The translations under genes were made by a program, and so were the position numbers. A stretch of DNA of 64,000 nucleotides from Chloroflexota bacterium (GTDB taxonomy: Bacteria > Chloroflexota > Anaerolineae > Aggregatilineales > Phototrophicaceae), in the NCBI GenBank assembly GCA_026708115.1, contig JAPOVL010000013.1, positions 62,001-126,000 of the forward strand, given 5' to 3'. Shown in pieces: positions 1 to 8,012 of the stretch. Under the pieces are notes generated by a model. That model saw only the letters and a list, made by a program, of their open reading frames with translations. It was not told the DNA's origin and ran no database searches. The number at the start of each line of letters is the position of its first letter. Within the stretch, counting starts at the first letter, position 1.

Positions 1-1092
1 GACTTCGTTCAGATGCTCGACTTGCAGGCGTATGTTGTCCAGGTACTGCGCGCGCTCGTCTTCGGTCGCCTGCTTGCTATAATGAGTCAGCATGTCGTAT
101 GACAGACGGATTGACGCCAAAGGGCTGCGCAATTCGTGAGCCATCATCGTGAGAAACTGACCGTTCAACCCTGGTCGTCCCCCCTCGGCGCCTCGCGCGT
201 CCCGATTCTCGTCTTGCGAATTCTCTGATTCGCTTAAATCTTGTACCGTGACTGTACAAAGCCCAGCGCCTATACCCTCTAACTTGTTGAAGTTGAACAG
301 TATGGGAAATTCATCGCCGTTACGACGCTTGCCGATCAAGGCGTGGTTGTGGTTGCCGTTGAGTTCATGCAGATTGTCGCTATTGTAGCGCGGGTCGTTC
401 AAGATACGGTCGATCGACGTGTCTTCCAGTTCCTCTCGCCGGTAACCAAAGATGCGCTGGGCAGCGGCATTGCAATTCACGATACGGCCTTCCGACGTCA
501 CTGCAAACATGGCGCTTGGACTTTGATCATACGGAAGCTGCGCGACCTGCTGGCTTTCCGCCACCTTGTGCGGCGCTTCTTTTTTGATTGACCGCGATTT
601 GCGGTAGCCGGGCCGGTTAATTGTTTTCTGTGAGGCGACATGCCTGGGACCGTTTCGCTGCCGCCGAGCGCCTTTCAAGTCGGAAACGTCCTGATGGGCG
701 ACGAGAAAGTGCGATTCTCCTCGTAACGCAAACCGTCCGGCTCGCAACTGATACCAGCATCGTCCCAAGGGTGAATGAACAAGGTATTCTTGCTGATAGT
801 GGTCGCTAATCCCGTCGACGAGATCGCGGATGCCCGCGGTTATTTGGCCCGCGTTCGGCAGATTCATGACCGCCGATCGCTGGCAAATATCTAGGTACGT
901 CTGGCCGATTCCATAGTTGTCGCGCCTGAAACCGTCCCTGGATGCAAGTCTTCGCCAAGCAGCGTTAACAGCGACGATTTCACCCTTATTGTTCAAGATA
1001 GCAATGTGATCGCTCAATGTGTCAAGGACAGACTGGATTGCGCTGTCTATCTCGGGACTCGCTTGCTGGATTTCCGTGTGCAGAGGGAACAA
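1..1092 (-). CDS. PAS-PAS sensor histidine kinase, C-terminus beyond the window
   Basis: I read one open frame of 364 codons on the minus strand from a TTG at 1092 to the window edge; a GGGAG lies about 10 nt upstream of that TTG. Residues about 8-135 look like one PAS domain (contains AILNNKGEIVAVNAAWRR). Residues about 185-295 form a second, typical PAS domain (AMFAVTSEGRIVNCNAAAQR, then RRNGDEFPI). From about residue 310 comes a HisKA dimerisation domain with the H-box MMAHELRSPLASI; His319 is the expected phospho-acceptor. The ATPase domain must lie left of position 1. There is no membrane segment, so it is probably a cytosolic sensor. The linker (residues about 140-166) is encoded by a dispersed repeat. 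The partner regulator is unknown. Family assignment is firm; the non-ATG start is inferred. Confidence 0.85.
   Translation of the reverse strand, partial: MFPLHTEIQQASPEIDSAIQSVLDTLSDHIAILNNKGEIVAVNAAWRRLASRDGFRRDNYGIGQTYLDICQRSAVMNLPNAGQITAGIRDLVDGISDHYQQEYLVHSPLGRCWYQLRAGRFALRGESHFLVAHQDVSDLKGARRQRNGPRHVASQKTINRPGYRKSRSIKKEAPHKVAESQQVAQLPYDQSPSAMFAVTSEGRIVNCNAAAQRIFGYRREELEDTSIDRILNDPRYNSDNLHELNGNHNHALIGKRRNGDEFPILFNFNKLEGIGAGLCTVTVQDLSESENSQDENRDARGAEGGRPGLNGQFLTMMAHELRSPLASIRLSYDMLTHYSKQATEDERAQYLDNIRLQVEHLNEV
594..671. repeat. Dispersed repeat A, copy inside the histidine kinase
   Basis: This stretch matches intergenic copies at 4635-4714, 16201-16273 and 55640-55713. They share a GAGCGCGACATTCCTGTGACC-like block followed by TTTCGCTGCCGCCGAGCG. 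Here it is translated on the minus strand as part of the inter-PAS linker without a stop. Similarity was judged by eye. Confidence 0.6.
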
Positions 1093-1457
1093 GTTTCTTC
1101 AACTCCCGGGTCAGATTATTAACATTGGTTAATTAAATCTTATCATACTTGGCAACACTAGTCACTAAATACAGATTTGATAAATGGGATTTGAGACCGT
1201 CTAGAGGGACCTCAAACCGACGTCCTTGGATCAATAATCGAGTGGTCAGGCGGCGCTAAACCGAATGATTCTTTAACGTTTCACCTTCCTCAATCGTCAG
1301 GCAGGTCTCGAACACTTCCGGTCAATACATACGTCGTTGAGGAATCGACTGATAAAGGCGCAGTTGCAAAGCGCTGCGTTTAGGGCCGCAGCGGCTTGCC
1401 CTGTTGCGTTTCAATGCCGGTGATATAATGCCTTGCGATCTGCTGATGGTCTAATGA
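1093..1457. other. Divergent intergenic region
   Basis: This 365-bp region separates the divergent kinase and LysM genes. It holds a TATAAT at 1424-1429 on the plus strand, about 30 nt before the LysM start, without a convincing -35 box. The part nearest the kinase is AT-rich. I see no further gene. Confidence 0.5.
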
Positions 1458-2351
1458 ATGGAGCACAGCTTGCGACAGTGCTGGCCGATTCTCTGGATCT
1501 GCCTTGTATACGGGGCGTACACCCTGGCGCAATCGAACGGCAACCTGGCCCAGATTGTCCATGTAGTTGGCGCCGGCGAAACCTTGACGGCCATTGCAGT
1601 CAATTACGGGGTGACTGTCGATGAGATCGTGGCGACGAATGACCTGGATCCCAACGCGATCTTGCAGATTGGGCAGCGGGTTGTCATTGAGTTTAACACC
1701 GGCGCGGACGAGGGCAGCGCGGCGACCCCGGTCGAACCTGCGGAGGCCGTGGTTAGCGCGACGGAAACGGCCGCGCCCGTTGACGAAGCGCGCGCTATCG
1801 GCGGCCTTGCCTTGGACAATGACCTGCCGCCAGCGCCGGTCGCGGGGGCCGACGCGCCGCGGATGGATCCAGCGGCTTACGATCCCGTTGTCTGCGTTAC
1901 GGTTTATGTGGATGACAACCAGAACGGCGTCATGGATCCCGGCGAGACGACCACTTCCCACGGCCAAATCAGCTTGTTGGACAAGGCCGGAAACCAGCTT
2001 GCCGACCTGCGCGCCGATGCCGAATCCCAACCGCTTTGCATCGGGGATGGTCGGCCGCAGATCTATATTGTTGCGGCCGCCGCGCCAGAGGGCTATGGGC
2101 TGACCGGTTCGGAAGCGCTTCGGGTTGATCTGCGCGATGGCCGGCCGATCCACCTGGCGTTCGGCGTGAAAGCGGGCTTTGACATGCAAGAGTCGCCCCC
2201 AGTCCGGTTGTCGCCAACGGAGGTCCCGGCCAGAAATGACGACGAGGAGGAAAACCTGTTGCGGGAGTTGAGTGGCTTGTTCGTCCTTGCCTTGGCCGGC
2301 TTTGTTCTGATCTGCGGTTCCCTTGTTTCCTTGTTTTTGCGCTTTCGTTGA
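1458..2351 (+). CDS. LysM-domain surface protein with C-terminal membrane anchor
   Basis: The 297-residue protein begins with a signal-peptide-like hydrophobic stretch (residues 9-24). A LysM domain follows at about 33-79 (HVVGAGETLTAIAVNYGVTV, then ILQIGQRVVI), the usual peptidoglycan or chitin-binding module. A low-complexity Ala/Pro/Glu linker leads to an SdrD B-like segment at about 144-240 with the Asp-rich signature VDDNQNGVMDPGE, which in this family can bind calcium. One membrane helix at about 268-293 ends in Arg residues, so the protein is probably displayed outside and anchored at its C-terminus. The next gene carries the same Asp-rich module, which suggests an operon. The ATG at 1458 has only a weak ribosome site. 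The exact function is not known. Confidence 0.8.
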   Translation: MEHSLRQCWPILWICLVYGAYTLAQSNGNLAQIVHVVGAGETLTAIAVNYGVTVDEIVATNDLDPNAILQIGQRVVIEFNTGADEGSAATPVEPAEAVVSATETAAPVDEARAIGGLALDNDLPPAPVAGADAPRMDPAAYDPVVCVTVYVDDNQNGVMDPGETTTSHGQISLLDKAGNQLADLRADAESQPLCIGDGRPQIYIVAAAAPEGYGLTGSEALRVDLRDGRPIHLAFGVKAGFDMQESPPVRLSPTEVPARNDDEEENLLRELSGLFVLALAGFVLICGSLVSLFLRFR

Positions 2352-2387
2352 TGGCCGGCGGAATGGGAAGACATTCGAGGGTTCGTG

Positions 2388-3131
2388 ATGAAGAGACCCA
2401 AACGCATTTTGCTTCTTCTCTGCCTGTCGCTTGCGCTTGTTGGGATTTCAACGTCGCAGGACACAGGCCAGATCTGTGTCATGTCCTATGAAGATCGCAA
2501 TGGCAACCGCCAATTCGACGAGAATGAACCGCCTGTCACGCAAGGCATCGGCGTCAATTTGCAGAGCGCGCTCGGCATCACGCTGGCGACGAAGTTGCTG
2601 GAGGCTTCAACCTATTCTGTTCCCGGTTTGCTTTGTCTCGGAGATTTGCCAGGAGGCGAGTACCGAGTGCTGTTGACGAGTGCCCAGTATCAGGCAACGA
2701 CAGACATTGCATTCAGCGCGCTTGTCGTGCCTGGATCGGCGCCCGTTCGGCTCGATTTCGGTGTGATGCCCTTACCTGTTGCTACGGCAGAAGAGACCGA
2801 AGCACAAACAAGCCAGTTGACTGATGAACAGTTGCAGAGCTTGCAGAGCATCGGGATCGGCTTGATTGCCAGCATGTTAATCAGCCTTGTCATGTTGTTG
2901 ATTGGATGGCTAATCTATATGCTGGTTTTCCGCCGGCGACTGAAGAGGATTCGCGCGCAGCGGCTGCAAAGGCTGCCCAATCCCCCGGCCGGCGCGACTA
3001 TGCCACAGGTGGGGATGGCGCTCTCTCCTGCGCCGGCGCAGACAGTGACCGCGCCGACCCAATTTCAGCCGGGCCAGGGCTCGCCTTTGCTCTTCGCTGA
3101 TGACGACACCAGTCCCAATCCAGTGGCCTAG
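2388..3131 (+). CDS. SdrD-like secreted protein with C-terminal membrane helix
   Basis: This 247-residue protein starts with a basic then hydrophobic signal peptide (MKRPKRILLLLCLSLALVG). Residues about 28-130 form an SdrD/Cna B-like beta domain with the signature YEDRNGNRQFDENEPPVTQG, close to the module in the gene just upstream. A membrane helix at about 160-187 is followed by a basic cytoplasmic start and a Pro-rich tail. The start could also be the GTG at 2385; a GAGG lies just upstream. It lies 36 bp after the LysM gene and 2 bp before the next gene, so the three are probably co-transcribed. The role is unknown, with a cell-surface location likely. Confidence 0.75.
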   Translation: MKRPKRILLLLCLSLALVGISTSQDTGQICVMSYEDRNGNRQFDENEPPVTQGIGVNLQSALGITLATKLLEASTYSVPGLLCLGDLPGGEYRVLLTSAQYQATTDIAFSALVVPGSAPVRLDFGVMPLPVATAEETEAQTSQLTDEQLQSLQSIGIGLIASMLISLVMLLIGWLIYMLVFRRRLKRIRAQRLQRLPNPPAGATMPQVGMALSPAPAQTVTAPTQFQPGQGSPLLFADDDTSPNPVA

Positions 3132-3133
3132 AC

Positions 3134-4039
3134 ATGAACGGCTTGTTTCATAGGGCGGAACATCTGGCCTTGGCGCGCGACCATCGCGAACGCGAGCCAG
3201 TGGCTAGCGCCTTGCGCTTGCTGGACAAGCGTGATCAAGACCCCTTGAAAGCCGCCCATCTGGCAGCCCTGCGCTATCAATTTTTCGATGACCGCACGGC
3301 TGCCGAAACTGCTTTAGAACAACTCGGAAAAGCCGATCTGGCTGACGGTGCGATCGTCGATCAAGCGCGCTGCAAATCGTTGCTGGGCTGGTTGTCGCTG
3401 GCGGCCATGCTGCGCCAACATGCGAATTGGCAAGCGCTGCAAACTGAGATTATGCCGGCCTTTGTCGCCGCCGCTTCGGGCATGACGGCCGCGCGCAATC
3501 CGCTGGAAGAACTATGGCAAGGCGCCACCCAACTGGCGACGGGCATCGTATTTGAGCATGAGAGCTTTCGGCAGCTTGGGGCTGCCGCATATCGCAAAGC
3601 CGTCGATCATGTCATCCATCCCGAGGGCTTTCTCAAAGGAATTGTCGATGTCGAAAGCGCCGAACCGACCTATGCGGAGCAGGTTTCCGGCGCCTGCGCC
3701 TTGGTGATCATGGCGGAAATGGCGGCGCCTGCCGGCCTGGACCTATGGTCCTACGACAACCGCGGCGTTTCGCCGGTCACTGCCACGACCTATCTGCTCT
3801 ACTACTATTACTACCCTGAACGTTGGCGCTGGAGCGATGGCCTCTCGCCGGATGATACAGCTGCTGTCCTGGCCGGCGAAGGAGCCTTTATCGAAATCGT
3901 CAATCGCCGGCATCCTTTGCGCGGCGTTGAGCAATTGTTGGCCGAGATGCGCCCGATGTTTTGTGGCTACGGCGGTGGATTGACTACGTTGACACACGGC
4001 CTCGCGCCGCCCAAAAAACGACGCTGGCGTCTGTTGTGA
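3134..4039 (+). CDS. Alginate-lyase-like (alpha/alpha toroid) protein, tentative
   Basis: The 301-residue protein has no signal peptide. Its first half is helical and Ala-rich, and could be a repeat solenoid. The second half contains LDLWSYDNRGVSPVTATTYL followed by a run of Tyr, and earlier GFLKGIVDVESAEPTYAEQVSG. This resembles the region of alginate-lyase family (PF05426-type) toroids where an Asn/Arg/Tyr cluster binds uronate polymers. The match is from memory and partial. The start codon lies 2 bp after the upstream stop, so translation is probably coupled to the surface-protein genes. A plain helical-repeat protein is an alternative. Confidence 0.45.
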   Translation: MNGLFHRAEHLALARDHREREPVASALRLLDKRDQDPLKAAHLAALRYQFFDDRTAAETALEQLGKADLADGAIVDQARCKSLLGWLSLAAMLRQHANWQALQTEIMPAFVAAASGMTAARNPLEELWQGATQLATGIVFEHESFRQLGAAAYRKAVDHVIHPEGFLKGIVDVESAEPTYAEQVSGACALVIMAEMAAPAGLDLWSYDNRGVSPVTATTYLLYYYYYPERWRWSDGLSPDDTAAVLAGEGAFIEIVNRRHPLRGVEQLLAEMRPMFCGYGGGLTTLTHGLAPPKKRRWRLL

Positions 4040-4174
4040 GCCGGGCGCAAGGCGGAACGTTGCTTTAGTACCCCGAATCAAATGAATAACCACAAGTCAA
4101 TATTTTGATTATCCGCTCAACCCGCACTTCATGCTAATGATAAAATAATCGGCCGCCGCGCTAAGGCAATCGCG

Positions 4175-4404
4175 TCATCGTTTGCGCAATACAATATAAA
4201 GTGAATCGTCGCTTTCTATCTCGCTATATTGTCGCGCCTCCAAAAACTCATAATCTGAACCAATCAGCGCTTTCAAGCTACCTTCCTTGTAATATACAAA
4301 GTACAAACCCTGATGCGCTCCCTGTTCGTCGCCATGTCAGAAGGAATGCAGCCCAATCCCAGTAAGCGCAGGCAAGTCATGCAATTCCTCGCAATAGGGC
4401 GGCT
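4175..4404 (-). pseudogene. Remnant of an unidentified gene, C-terminal part
   Basis: On the minus strand a frame from 4404 to the TGA at 4177-4175 reads QPPYCEELHDLPALTGIGLH, then an in-frame TGA, then continues as GLYFVYYKEGSLKALIGSDY and ends in LRKR. The composition is protein-like on both sides of the stop. The upstream side is cut off abruptly by a GTAGGGGCG repeat at about 4404. I do not recognise the family. It is read as a dead gene tail truncated by repeat insertion. Confidence 0.4.
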
Positions 4405-4800
4405 GTAGGGGCGTTTGACGGTCAGTGTCTACGCGACCTACGCGACCCGCTGAAACGCCCGCATAACATACTCCTCCCTTGATTTTTCTCTGTGCCCTCT
4501 GTGTCCTCTGTGGTTAATTTTTTTTCGTAACTTACTTGCAACTACTCCTCCTCTCGTGAGAACGCGCGCTTGACCTTCAAACGAAGCGAGCAGTTCTTCG
4601 CGGGTCAAGTGATAAAGTTTTGTTTTGTAAACCGCGTCGCTCTTGCGACGAGACGGCTTACGATTTTGCGTGAGCGCGACATTCCTGTGACCTTTTCGCT
4701 GCCGCCGAGCGGCTCTTCTTGGACGCCAGATTCACGATCATAGGCCAGGGCGGCTTATACGCCCTAAGCTGAGCAATCTGAATCAATTTGCTGCAAACAC
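4405..4800. repeat. Repeat-filled intergenic region
   Basis: It contains a GTAGGGGCGTTT...AAACGCCCGCATAAC hairpin-type repeat (about 4404-4462), and a copy of the ACTTACTTG-type repeat end (4529-4549). A copy of repeat A lies at 4635-4714 and includes the hairpin GTCGC-TCTTGC-GACGA. No gene is visible. Confidence 0.6.
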
Positions 4801-4835
4801 TTGACAATATTTTTAAGGTGGTCTAAAACTATACT
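4801..4835 (+). promoter_or_regulatory. Promoter and candidate operator of the metal transporter
   Basis: TTGACA at 4801-4806 is a perfect -35 box. Possible -10 boxes are TAAAAC at 4824 (17-bp spacer) and TATACT at 4830 (23-bp spacer). Between them TTTTAAGGTGGTCTAAAA (4811-4828) is an imperfect inverted repeat with TTTTA/TAAAA arms. It loosely recalls DtxR-family operators. The operator is a guess. Confidence 0.4.
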
Positions 4836-4872
4836 TAATATCGCTAAAATATCACTGCTTGGAGGAATTCGC

Positions 4873-5901
4873 GTGACTAAACTTCTCGCCTCAATGTTGT
4901 CAGCGCTGGTGTTGATTTTGTTGCTCGCGCCGGTGCGGGCGACGGAAGAGACACTACGCATTGTCGCAACCACCACTCAAGCCTCTGACCTGTTAGGAAT
5001 CTTGAGCGACGGCCGGGACTTCATCATGATAACATCCTTGATGGGACCCGGCGTCGATCCGCATCTTTATCAACCGACCGAGTCGGATATCGCGGCCATG
5101 AATCGCGCCGCCATGGTCGTTTACAGCGGTCTGCATCTCGAAGGTCAGTTTGATACAGTTTTTGCCGCGCTAGGCGAGCAGGGCATCAAGACCTATGCCA
5201 TGGGCCAGCCGGTCAAGGAAGCCGGATTCATCGTCGGCGGCTTCAACCTCTCCGATCAATACAGCAATGTCGACGATCCGCACTTTTGGTTCGATCCTCG
5301 CAATTGGGAGATCACTGCGCTCGATCTCGCCGAGACGCTTGCCGAACTTGACCCGCAAAACGCTCAAGCCTATCGAGACAATGCGGCCTCGTATATCGCG
5401 CAGCTGCAGGCTCTCTTTGAATGGGCGAACGGGGGCTTGCGCTCGATCGACGAAGCGCAGCGATTTCTCGTGACCTCGCACGATGCCTTTCAGTATTTCG
5501 GCGCCGCCTTTGGCTGGAAGATGCAAGCCATTCAGGGCTTGAGCACCGAAGATGAGGCCGGTGTGGGCGATATTCAGGCCACGGTCGATTTTGTCATTGA
5601 AAACGATATTCCGGTGCTGTTCGTGGAGAGCAGCATCCCGCCCGATACCATCGACGCTGTGATCGAGGCGGTGGCGGCCCAAGGCGAAGCCGTGCGCGTC
5701 GGGGTCCGCGAGCTCTTTGGGGACGCCATGGGCGTGCCGGGCAGTTTCGGCGGCACATACATCGGGATGCTGGCGCAAAATGCCTTGACCATCATGCAGT
5801 CATATCAATGTATGGGCCTGGCTGTGGACATTCCTGAATGGGACGAGGAGCTGCTGCCAAAGCCTCCCGACCAACTGTGGCATGCCGATTGCGCTGCTTG
5901 A
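4873..5901 (+). CDS. TroA/ZnuA-type metal-binding lipoprotein-like periplasmic protein
   Basis: This is the solute receptor of a zinc/manganese-type ABC importer. I start it at the GTG at 4873 because GGAGG sits 7 nt upstream (4861-4865) and the first 23 residues then form a signal peptide ending APVRA. The 342-residue length is normal for the family. Expected metal ligands are visible: His in GPGVDPHLYQP, His in DDPHFWFDP, His in LVTSHDAFQYFG and Asp in LFGDAMG. The third ligand being His rather than Glu resembles TroA/ZnuA more than PsaA/MntC. The family's His-rich loop is absent. It is followed by the ATPase and two permeases in tight succession, so it heads an operon. Metal preference cannot be settled from sequence. 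Confidence 0.9.
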   Translation: MTKLLASMLSALVLILLLAPVRATEETLRIVATTTQASDLLGILSDGRDFIMITSLMGPGVDPHLYQPTESDIAAMNRAAMVVYSGLHLEGQFDTVFAALGEQGIKTYAMGQPVKEAGFIVGGFNLSDQYSNVDDPHFWFDPRNWEITALDLAETLAELDPQNAQAYRDNAASYIAQLQALFEWANGGLRSIDEAQRFLVTSHDAFQYFGAAFGWKMQAIQGLSTEDEAGVGDIQATVDFVIENDIPVLFVESSIPPDTIDAVIEAVAAQGEAVRVGVRELFGDAMGVPGSFGGTYIGMLAQNALTIMQSYQCMGLAVDIPEWDEELLPKPPDQLWHADCAA

Positions 5902-5910
5902 GGCCCTGGG

Positions 5911-6675
5911 ATGAATGACCGAGCCCCATTGGCCTTGTCGGTTGAAGACCTGACCGTGGCCTATCATAGCAAGCCAGCCATCTGGGACATCGACCTCGCT
6001 GTCCCGGAAGGCGTCTTGATGGCGATCGTCGGGCCCAATGGCGCTGGCAAGAGCACGCTGATCAAGGCGGTTCTGAATCTGATCCCGCGGGCGGCGGGCA
6101 CGGTATCCTTCTATGGCAGCCCCTACGAGCAAGCGCGTTCGCTGGTCGGTTATGTGCCGCAGCGCGGCAGCGTCGATTGGGACTTCCCCACCTCGGTCCT
6201 GGATGTGGTCACTATGGGGCTCTATGGCAAGCTGGGCTGGTTGCGCCGGCCTGGGCGCAGGGAGCGGGATCTGGCGCTTTTCGCGCTGGAACAGGTCGGC
6301 TTGCTGGATCTGGTTGACCGCCAGATCAGCCAGCTATCAGGCGGCCAGCAACAGCGTACCTTTCTCGCTCGCGCCCTTGTGCAAGATGCCCAAATCTACT
6401 TCATGGACGAGCCATTTGCGGCCGTCGACGCCATCACTGAACGCGCCATTGTCAACATCTTGCATCAACTGAAAGAACGCGGCAAAACCGTCCTGGTAGT
6501 CCATCACGATTTGCAAACCGTCGAAGATTATTTTGACTGGCTCACGCTGCTCAATGTCGAAATTGTCGCCAGCGGACCCACTGCCGAAGTCTTTACGCCA
6601 GAGAACCTCAAAAAGACCTATGGCGGCACCGTCTCTTATTTGCATGACGGGCAAGTCCTGATGGCGGGGGACTAA
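5911..6675 (+). CDS. Metal ABC transporter ATP-binding protein
   Basis: The 254-residue protein has all ABC ATPase motifs in order: Walker A GPNGAGKST, Q-loop VGYVPQR, signature LSGGQQQR, Walker B IYFMDEPF and the switch histidine in VVHHD. The QRGSVDWDFP segment after the Q-loop is typical of the manganese/zinc (TroB/ZnuC/MntB) branch. It drives import through the two permeases encoded directly downstream. It starts 9 bp after the receptor gene and ends 2 bp before the first permease. Confidence 0.93.
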   Translation: MNDRAPLALSVEDLTVAYHSKPAIWDIDLAVPEGVLMAIVGPNGAGKSTLIKAVLNLIPRAAGTVSFYGSPYEQARSLVGYVPQRGSVDWDFPTSVLDVVTMGLYGKLGWLRRPGRRERDLALFALEQVGLLDLVDRQISQLSGGQQQRTFLARALVQDAQIYFMDEPFAAVDAITERAIVNILHQLKERGKTVLVVHHDLQTVEDYFDWLTLLNVEIVASGPTAEVFTPENLKKTYGGTVSYLHDGQVLMAGD

Positions 6676-6677
6676 AC

Positions 6678-8012
6678 GTGAAACTGAAGTCGATGTCCGC
6701 CGAAGACAAGCGGGTTTGGCTGACCATCGCCGCTATCGTCCTGCTGGGAATCTGCTTCTTGCCGATCGGCCAGTGGCTCTTCGGCATTCGCTATACCTAT
6801 ACTGTCCGCGTGGTGGCCTTGGGAGGGTCTATTCTTGGCGTGATCAGCGGGACGCTAGGCTGCTTTGCGGTCTTGCGCCGCGAGAGCCTGATGGGCGATG
6901 CGCTCTCGCATGCGGCGCTTCCCGGCATAGCTGTTGCCTTCCTGTTGGCCGGGCGAGATTTGGGCCTCTTGTTGATTGGCGCCGGCATCGCGAGCTGGAT
7001 CGCCCTGCGATTCATTGCGGCGCTGCTAGCTACCACGCGGCTCAAGCAGGACGCTGCAATGGGCATCGTCTTGGCAAGCTGGTTTGCCGGCGGGATTGCC
7101 CTGCTCGCCTATATCCAGTCCATACCCGACGCCAGTCAAGCCGGGCTGGACCAATTCATCTTCGGCCAGGCGGCCGCCATCATCGAAAGCGACGTGCTCC
7201 TGATCAGCGGCGTCGGCGCCGCCGTCCTGCTAGCGCTGGCGCTCTTCTGGAAAGAGTTCAAGTTGGTGACATTTGACGGAGAATTTGCCGGCGCCAACGG
7301 ATTCCAGGTCGGTTTGATCAACACGCTGCTATCAACCTTGATTGTTATTGCGATTGTGCTGGGACTGCAACTGGCCGGCGTCATTCTCATGGTCGGCATG
7401 CTGATCGCCCCCGGCATCGCTGCACGCCAATGGACGCAAAAGCTGAATCACATGGTGATTCTTGCCGCTGTCTTCGGCGCATTCGCGGGCGGTGTCGGGG
7501 CTGTTATTAGCGCCATCGACGCCGACATACCGACGGGTCCCATGATCATCGTGGTTGCCTTTTCGCTGGTACTGGCGTCGATGGCCCTGGCGCCCGGACG
7601 TGGTTTGCTTTGGAGCAGTTGGCGGCGCCGCCTCGACAGCCGGCGCTTCGCGCGTCAAAACGCCCTGCGCGACTTGTACCGCTATGCCCTGTCGCATGGA
7701 TCGCCCGGAACCCCTGTGCCGGACGCCTTCATTCGCGGCATCGGCGATCGCAGCGCAGCGCTGGGGTTGGCGCAATTGCTATCCTCCGGACTGGTCGAAA
7801 CGAGGGGCGATAGTTGGCAGCTCACGCGAAGCGGCATTGAGGCGGCGCGCCGTGATGCCCACAGCCTGCGACTTTGGGATCTTTATCGGCTTCACGCCGA
7901 CGATCTGGGCCTGCCGCTCCTGGCTGAAGATCGGCATCTGGATATCCGCGATGTCTTGCCCGCCGCCGCCGTCGGGCAACTGGAAGCGATGACGGGGCAG
8001 CGCCCCAATTGA
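6678..8012 (+). CDS. Metal ABC transporter permease with fused C-terminal winged-helix domain
   Basis: The 444-residue protein starts at a GTG. Residues about 15-310 form the 8-9 helix TroC/ZnuB-type permease (GTLGCFAVLRRESLMGDALSHAALPGIA; KEFKLVTFD; AGVILMVGMLIAPGIAARQ). About 125 further residues are soluble. They look like a DtxR-type winged helix (helix LGLAQLLSSGLVETRGDSWQ, wing LTRSGIEAARR) followed by LRLWDLYRLHADDLGLPLLAEDRH, the kind of segment that follows the helix-turn-helix in DtxR/MntR repressors. The family's usual length is about 280-300 residues, so this is a fusion. The tail could sense metal on the cytosolic side. Its end overlaps the next start. Confidence 0.88.
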   Translation: MKLKSMSAEDKRVWLTIAAIVLLGICFLPIGQWLFGIRYTYTVRVVALGGSILGVISGTLGCFAVLRRESLMGDALSHAALPGIAVAFLLAGRDLGLLLIGAGIASWIALRFIAALLATTRLKQDAAMGIVLASWFAGGIALLAYIQSIPDASQAGLDQFIFGQAAAIIESDVLLISGVGAAVLLALALFWKEFKLVTFDGEFAGANGFQVGLINTLLSTLIVIAIVLGLQLAGVILMVGMLIAPGIAARQWTQKLNHMVILAAVFGAFAGGVGAVISAIDADIPTGPMIIVVAFSLVLASMALAPGRGLLWSSWRRRLDSRRFARQNALRDLYRYALSHGSPGTPVPDAFIRGIGDRSAALGLAQLLSSGLVETRGDSWQLTRSGIEAARRDAHSLRLWDLYRLHADDLGLPLLAEDRHLDIRDVLPAAAVGQLEAMTGQRPN

